Assembly (NCBI GenBank): GCA_963851245.1
Contig: CAWKOH010000002.1
Location: forward strand, 310,001-374,000
DNA from: CAWKOH01 sp963851245
GTDB taxonomy: Bacteria; Actinomycetota; Acidimicrobiia; Acidimicrobiales; Palsa-688
Length of the DNA: 64,000 nucleotides
Direction of reading: 5' to 3'
The notes under the pieces were generated by a model. It did no database searches. It saw only the letters and a list, made by a program, of their open reading frames with translations, and was not told where the DNA came from. The position numbers and the translations under genes were made by a program. Positions within the stretch are counted from its first letter, which is position 1; each line of letters starts with the position of its first letter. Positions 62,061-64,000 of the stretch are shown here, piece after piece.

Positions 62061-63605
62061 TTACCGCACACGGTGAACGGTGGCCGGCTCGGCGTCTCTG
62101 TCGGAGCGGGTCCTGGTCGACAGCCACGGGGTGGCCATGGTTCCCAACACCAGGGCCGCGAAGACGGTCTCCGGTTGCGCCCCGAAGAGGGGGTTGTCGT
62201 TCCACCAGATCATGACGACGACCAGAACCAGGAGGGCCCACCGCAGGGTCACCTCGAACTCCGTGCCGGCAACCGTTCGCCGGGCGACCCGGATGCGCCG
62301 GCCGACCGTCCATACGGTCAGCAGCAGCACGGCGAGACCGACCGCTCCGGTCTCGGCACCCACCTGGATGTAGGCGTCGTGGACGCTCCCGCTGTCACAG
62401 GTGCCGCCCGAGGACGGGTTGTTGCACGCCTGCGGGTCGGGGAATACGGCTCTTTCGGCGGTAGGGAACCGGCGGTGCAGGTCGGCGACGATCGACGGGT
62501 CGGCGACGTTCTGGATGAGCTGGCTGCGCTGGAACCCGACCCCGAGGACCGGGTTGCGAGCGAGCTGGTCGATGCCGTCGGTGCCGTAAATGAGCCGGGC
62601 CTGCGTCGTGCCTGAGCTGAAGCTCTTCGCTCCCGGGAGGTTCTCCGGCCGGAGAGCGCCCACGACCACGACTACAGCGACGACCAGCAGGAGCACCCGC
62701 AGGGGGAGCAGCAACCCGGACCAGCGGTGGCGGTTGAAGCCCCTGGGCAGCGGCGCCAGCCCGAGTATCAGCCCGGCCGCCACGATCGATCCGACCGAGT
62801 GCGACAGCCCGATCGCGACAAGCGCCAGGGCGAACAATGACAGGCGCAGCCACCGTCGGAGGGGGACGGCGCCGTAGAGCACGGTCACGGCGAGGATCAC
62901 CCCGATGAGGCCGATAGTGTCTGCCCCTTCCTGGCGGGTCGCAAGTCGGGCGCCGAGGTGCCCGTGGATCCCGGCTTGGAAAATGGCCCATGCCAGGTCG
63001 ACGGAGCACGAGACGACCACCACCTTCATGATGAATCGCCGGTCGTCCGGGCGGTCGACGGCGTAAGGGACGAGCCAGACGAGTCCGAACGTCGCGGCCA
63101 GCCGGGCCCACGATACGAAGTTGCTCAGAAAGTCGTGGGGGGTAGTGGCGAGCACGGGGAGGAGTGAGAGAAGGAAGACGCCCAGCAGCGCAGCCAGCGC
63201 GGCCTGCCCGATGTCCACCCGCCTCGGGCCCTGCCGGGTCCGGATCACGACCGCCCAGACGATGAGCGCCACGAGGGGGATGTCGGTGAGCCGGAGGTTG
63301 ACCCGGCCCACGGACTTAGACACGGTGTACCAGCCGATGGTCGTCGTCGCCACCAGCCCGGCGAGGCACCACCGGGGTCCGAGGCGATGGGCGAGGAACA
63401 CGATGACCAGGAGCGCCGGTCCCGCGGCGAGGACGAACGGCGCGTCCCGACCCGGCAACCCGACGGCCACGACGGTCAGGCCGACCGCAACCGCCACTGC
63501 TCCGAGCAGGCGGGCGGAGTGGGCCGCCCACCGCCCGGCCCGCCCTGGGACGAGCGGCCCCCCGCTCTGCCGCCACCGGGTCGGCGCTACCCCGACGGAG
63601 GTCAC
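62061..63605 (-). CDS. O-antigen ligase/Wzy-like polymerase membrane protein
   Basis: 514 residues from GTG 63605, in GTGA overlap with the GT4 gene upstream; the open frame to 63749 has no support. About eleven to twelve hydrophobic helices are seen, including LLGAVAVAVGLTVVAVGL, FVLAAGPALLVIVFLAHRL and LRVLLLVVAVVVVVGAL. A large external loop (about 360-440) contains RNPVLGVGFQRSQL and the Wzy_C-type HDAYIQVGAETG. Such proteins polymerise repeat units or ligate glycan to a carrier on the outer face. With a Wzm/Wzt exporter present, a ligase or capping role is the more likely one. Confidence 0.85.
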   Translation of the reverse strand: MTSVGVAPTRWRQSGGPLVPGRAGRWAAHSARLLGAVAVAVGLTVVAVGLPGRDAPFVLAAGPALLVIVFLAHRLGPRWCLAGLVATTTIGWYTVSKSVGRVNLRLTDIPLVALIVWAVVIRTRQGPRRVDIGQAALAALLGVFLLSLLPVLATTPHDFLSNFVSWARLAATFGLVWLVPYAVDRPDDRRFIMKVVVVSCSVDLAWAIFQAGIHGHLGARLATRQEGADTIGLIGVILAVTVLYGAVPLRRWLRLSLFALALVAIGLSHSVGSIVAAGLILGLAPLPRGFNRHRWSGLLLPLRVLLLVVAVVVVVGALRPENLPGAKSFSSGTTQARLIYGTDGIDQLARNPVLGVGFQRSQLIQNVADPSIVADLHRRFPTAERAVFPDPQACNNPSSGGTCDSGSVHDAYIQVGAETGAVGLAVLLLTVWTVGRRIRVARRTVAGTEFEVTLRWALLVLVVVMIWWNDNPLFGAQPETVFAALVLGTMATPWLSTRTRSDRDAEPATVHRVR

Positions 63606-64000
63606 CGGCCGCCTCCCCCGCACCGGATCGGAACGTCCCCGGGACCACGCCGCAAGGACCCGGGCCCAGCTGGCTGGAGGACCTCCTCGTAGATCCGGGC
63701 CATGTCCGACGCCAGGCGCTCGGGACCGAAGCGCGCCCCCGCCCGCCACGCCGCGGCCCGTCCCATGGACGACCGCAGACCCTCGTCCCCCAGCAGCCGG
63801 TCCACGGCCCGAGCCAGCTCCGACGGATCGGATCCCGTGACGAAGCCCGTCTCGCCATCGGCGATCACTTCGGGGGCGGACCCGACGCCGGTAGTGACGC
63901 AGGGGACCCCGGCGGACTGGGCCTCGATGAGCGAAACCGGCATACCCTCGTTGTCTGACGTGAGCACGACCACGTCGGAGGCGGCGTACACGCTCTCCAT
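63602..64000 (-). CDS. GT4-family glycosyltransferase, C-terminal part (cut by window end)
   Basis: The last ~132 codons of a GT4 enzyme whose N-terminus lies beyond the right edge. The donor-binding block is VYAASDVVVLTSDNEGMPVS followed by LIEAQSAGVP, with the retaining GT4 glutamates, then GVGSAPEVIADGETGFVTGS and the C-terminal helix ending ARIYEEVLQPAG. The ATG at 64000 is an internal Met, not the start. Its stop overlaps the start of the polymerase gene by 4 bases, so a minus-strand operon continues from outside the window. Confidence 0.85.
   Translation of the reverse strand: MESVYAASDVVVLTSDNEGMPVSLIEAQSAGVPCVTTGVGSAPEVIADGETGFVTGSDPSELARAVDRLLGDEGLRSSMGRAAAWRAGARFGPERLASDMARIYEEVLQPAGPGSLRRGPGDVPIRCGGGGR

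Noticed and set aside
1..64000. CRISPR arrays, rRNA or tRNA genes
   Set aside because: No regularly spaced repeats, rRNA-like segments or convincing cloverleaf sequences were seen; a covariance search for tRNAs was not possible here.

Overview
This window is a large cell-surface polysaccharide locus from a high-GC bacterium. Frequent GTG/TTG starts, GTGA/TTGA stop-start overlaps and the protein types point to an actinobacterium, perhaps Acidimicrobiia-like; that placement is inference. No rRNA, tRNA or CRISPR array was recognised. Composition is mosaic: roughly 5.6-7.2 kb and 25-28.6 kb are visibly richer in A/T, while 36-64 kb is very GC-rich.

Layout. (1) 0-9.5 kb: a partial membrane-anchored protein, a 2OG-Fe(II) oxygenase, four methyltransferase genes (one a tandem Trm112-methyltransferase duplication), a polytopic membrane protein and a GT2 glycosyltransferase. 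(2) 9.5-16.1 kb: a tight operon with GmhA-like isomerase, GmhB-like phosphatase, transaldolase, sugar epimerase, HddA-like kinase, two oxidoreductases and HddC-like nucleotidyltransferase. It looks like a complete route to GDP-D-glycero-D-manno-heptose. (3) 16.2-19.4 kb: a two-domain glycosyltransferase and a methyltransferase. (4) 19.6-25 kb: a regulatory or transport insert, with a small cNMP-binding protein, an MFS-cNMP fusion split by an IS1634-like element, and a tandem GGDEF protein with a small coupled ORF upstream. (5) 25.1-34.6 kb: sulfotransferase, MDR oxidoreductase, methyltransferase, Rieske protein, double hotdog protein, FlaA1/CapD-like dehydratase, membrane GT2, a redoxin with an in-frame TGA at its active site (candidate selenoprotein), and a decayed SDR. 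(6) 34.8-64 kb: the export and assembly half, with FkbM methyltransferase, Wzt ATPase, many GT2/GT4/GT61 and WbsX-type enzymes, pyruvyl transferase, Wzm permease, a short NeuB/CMP-synthetase/PtmA-like SDR set, deacetylases, a Wzy-like polymerase/ligase and a GT4 cut by the window end.

The genes would together make nucleotide sugars (GDP-heptose, a CMP-nonulosonate, a dehydratase product), assemble and decorate a glycan with methyl, pyruvyl, possibly sulfate and deacetylated groups, and export it through Wzm/Wzt. Wzm and Wzt lie about 15.5 kb apart on opposite strands.

Caution: between 29.6 and 60.8 kb many otherwise intact genes carry single-base frameshifts, mostly one extra base in short G/C runs. 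This looks more like sequencing or assembly error than gene decay, so such genes are given here as single spanning features.
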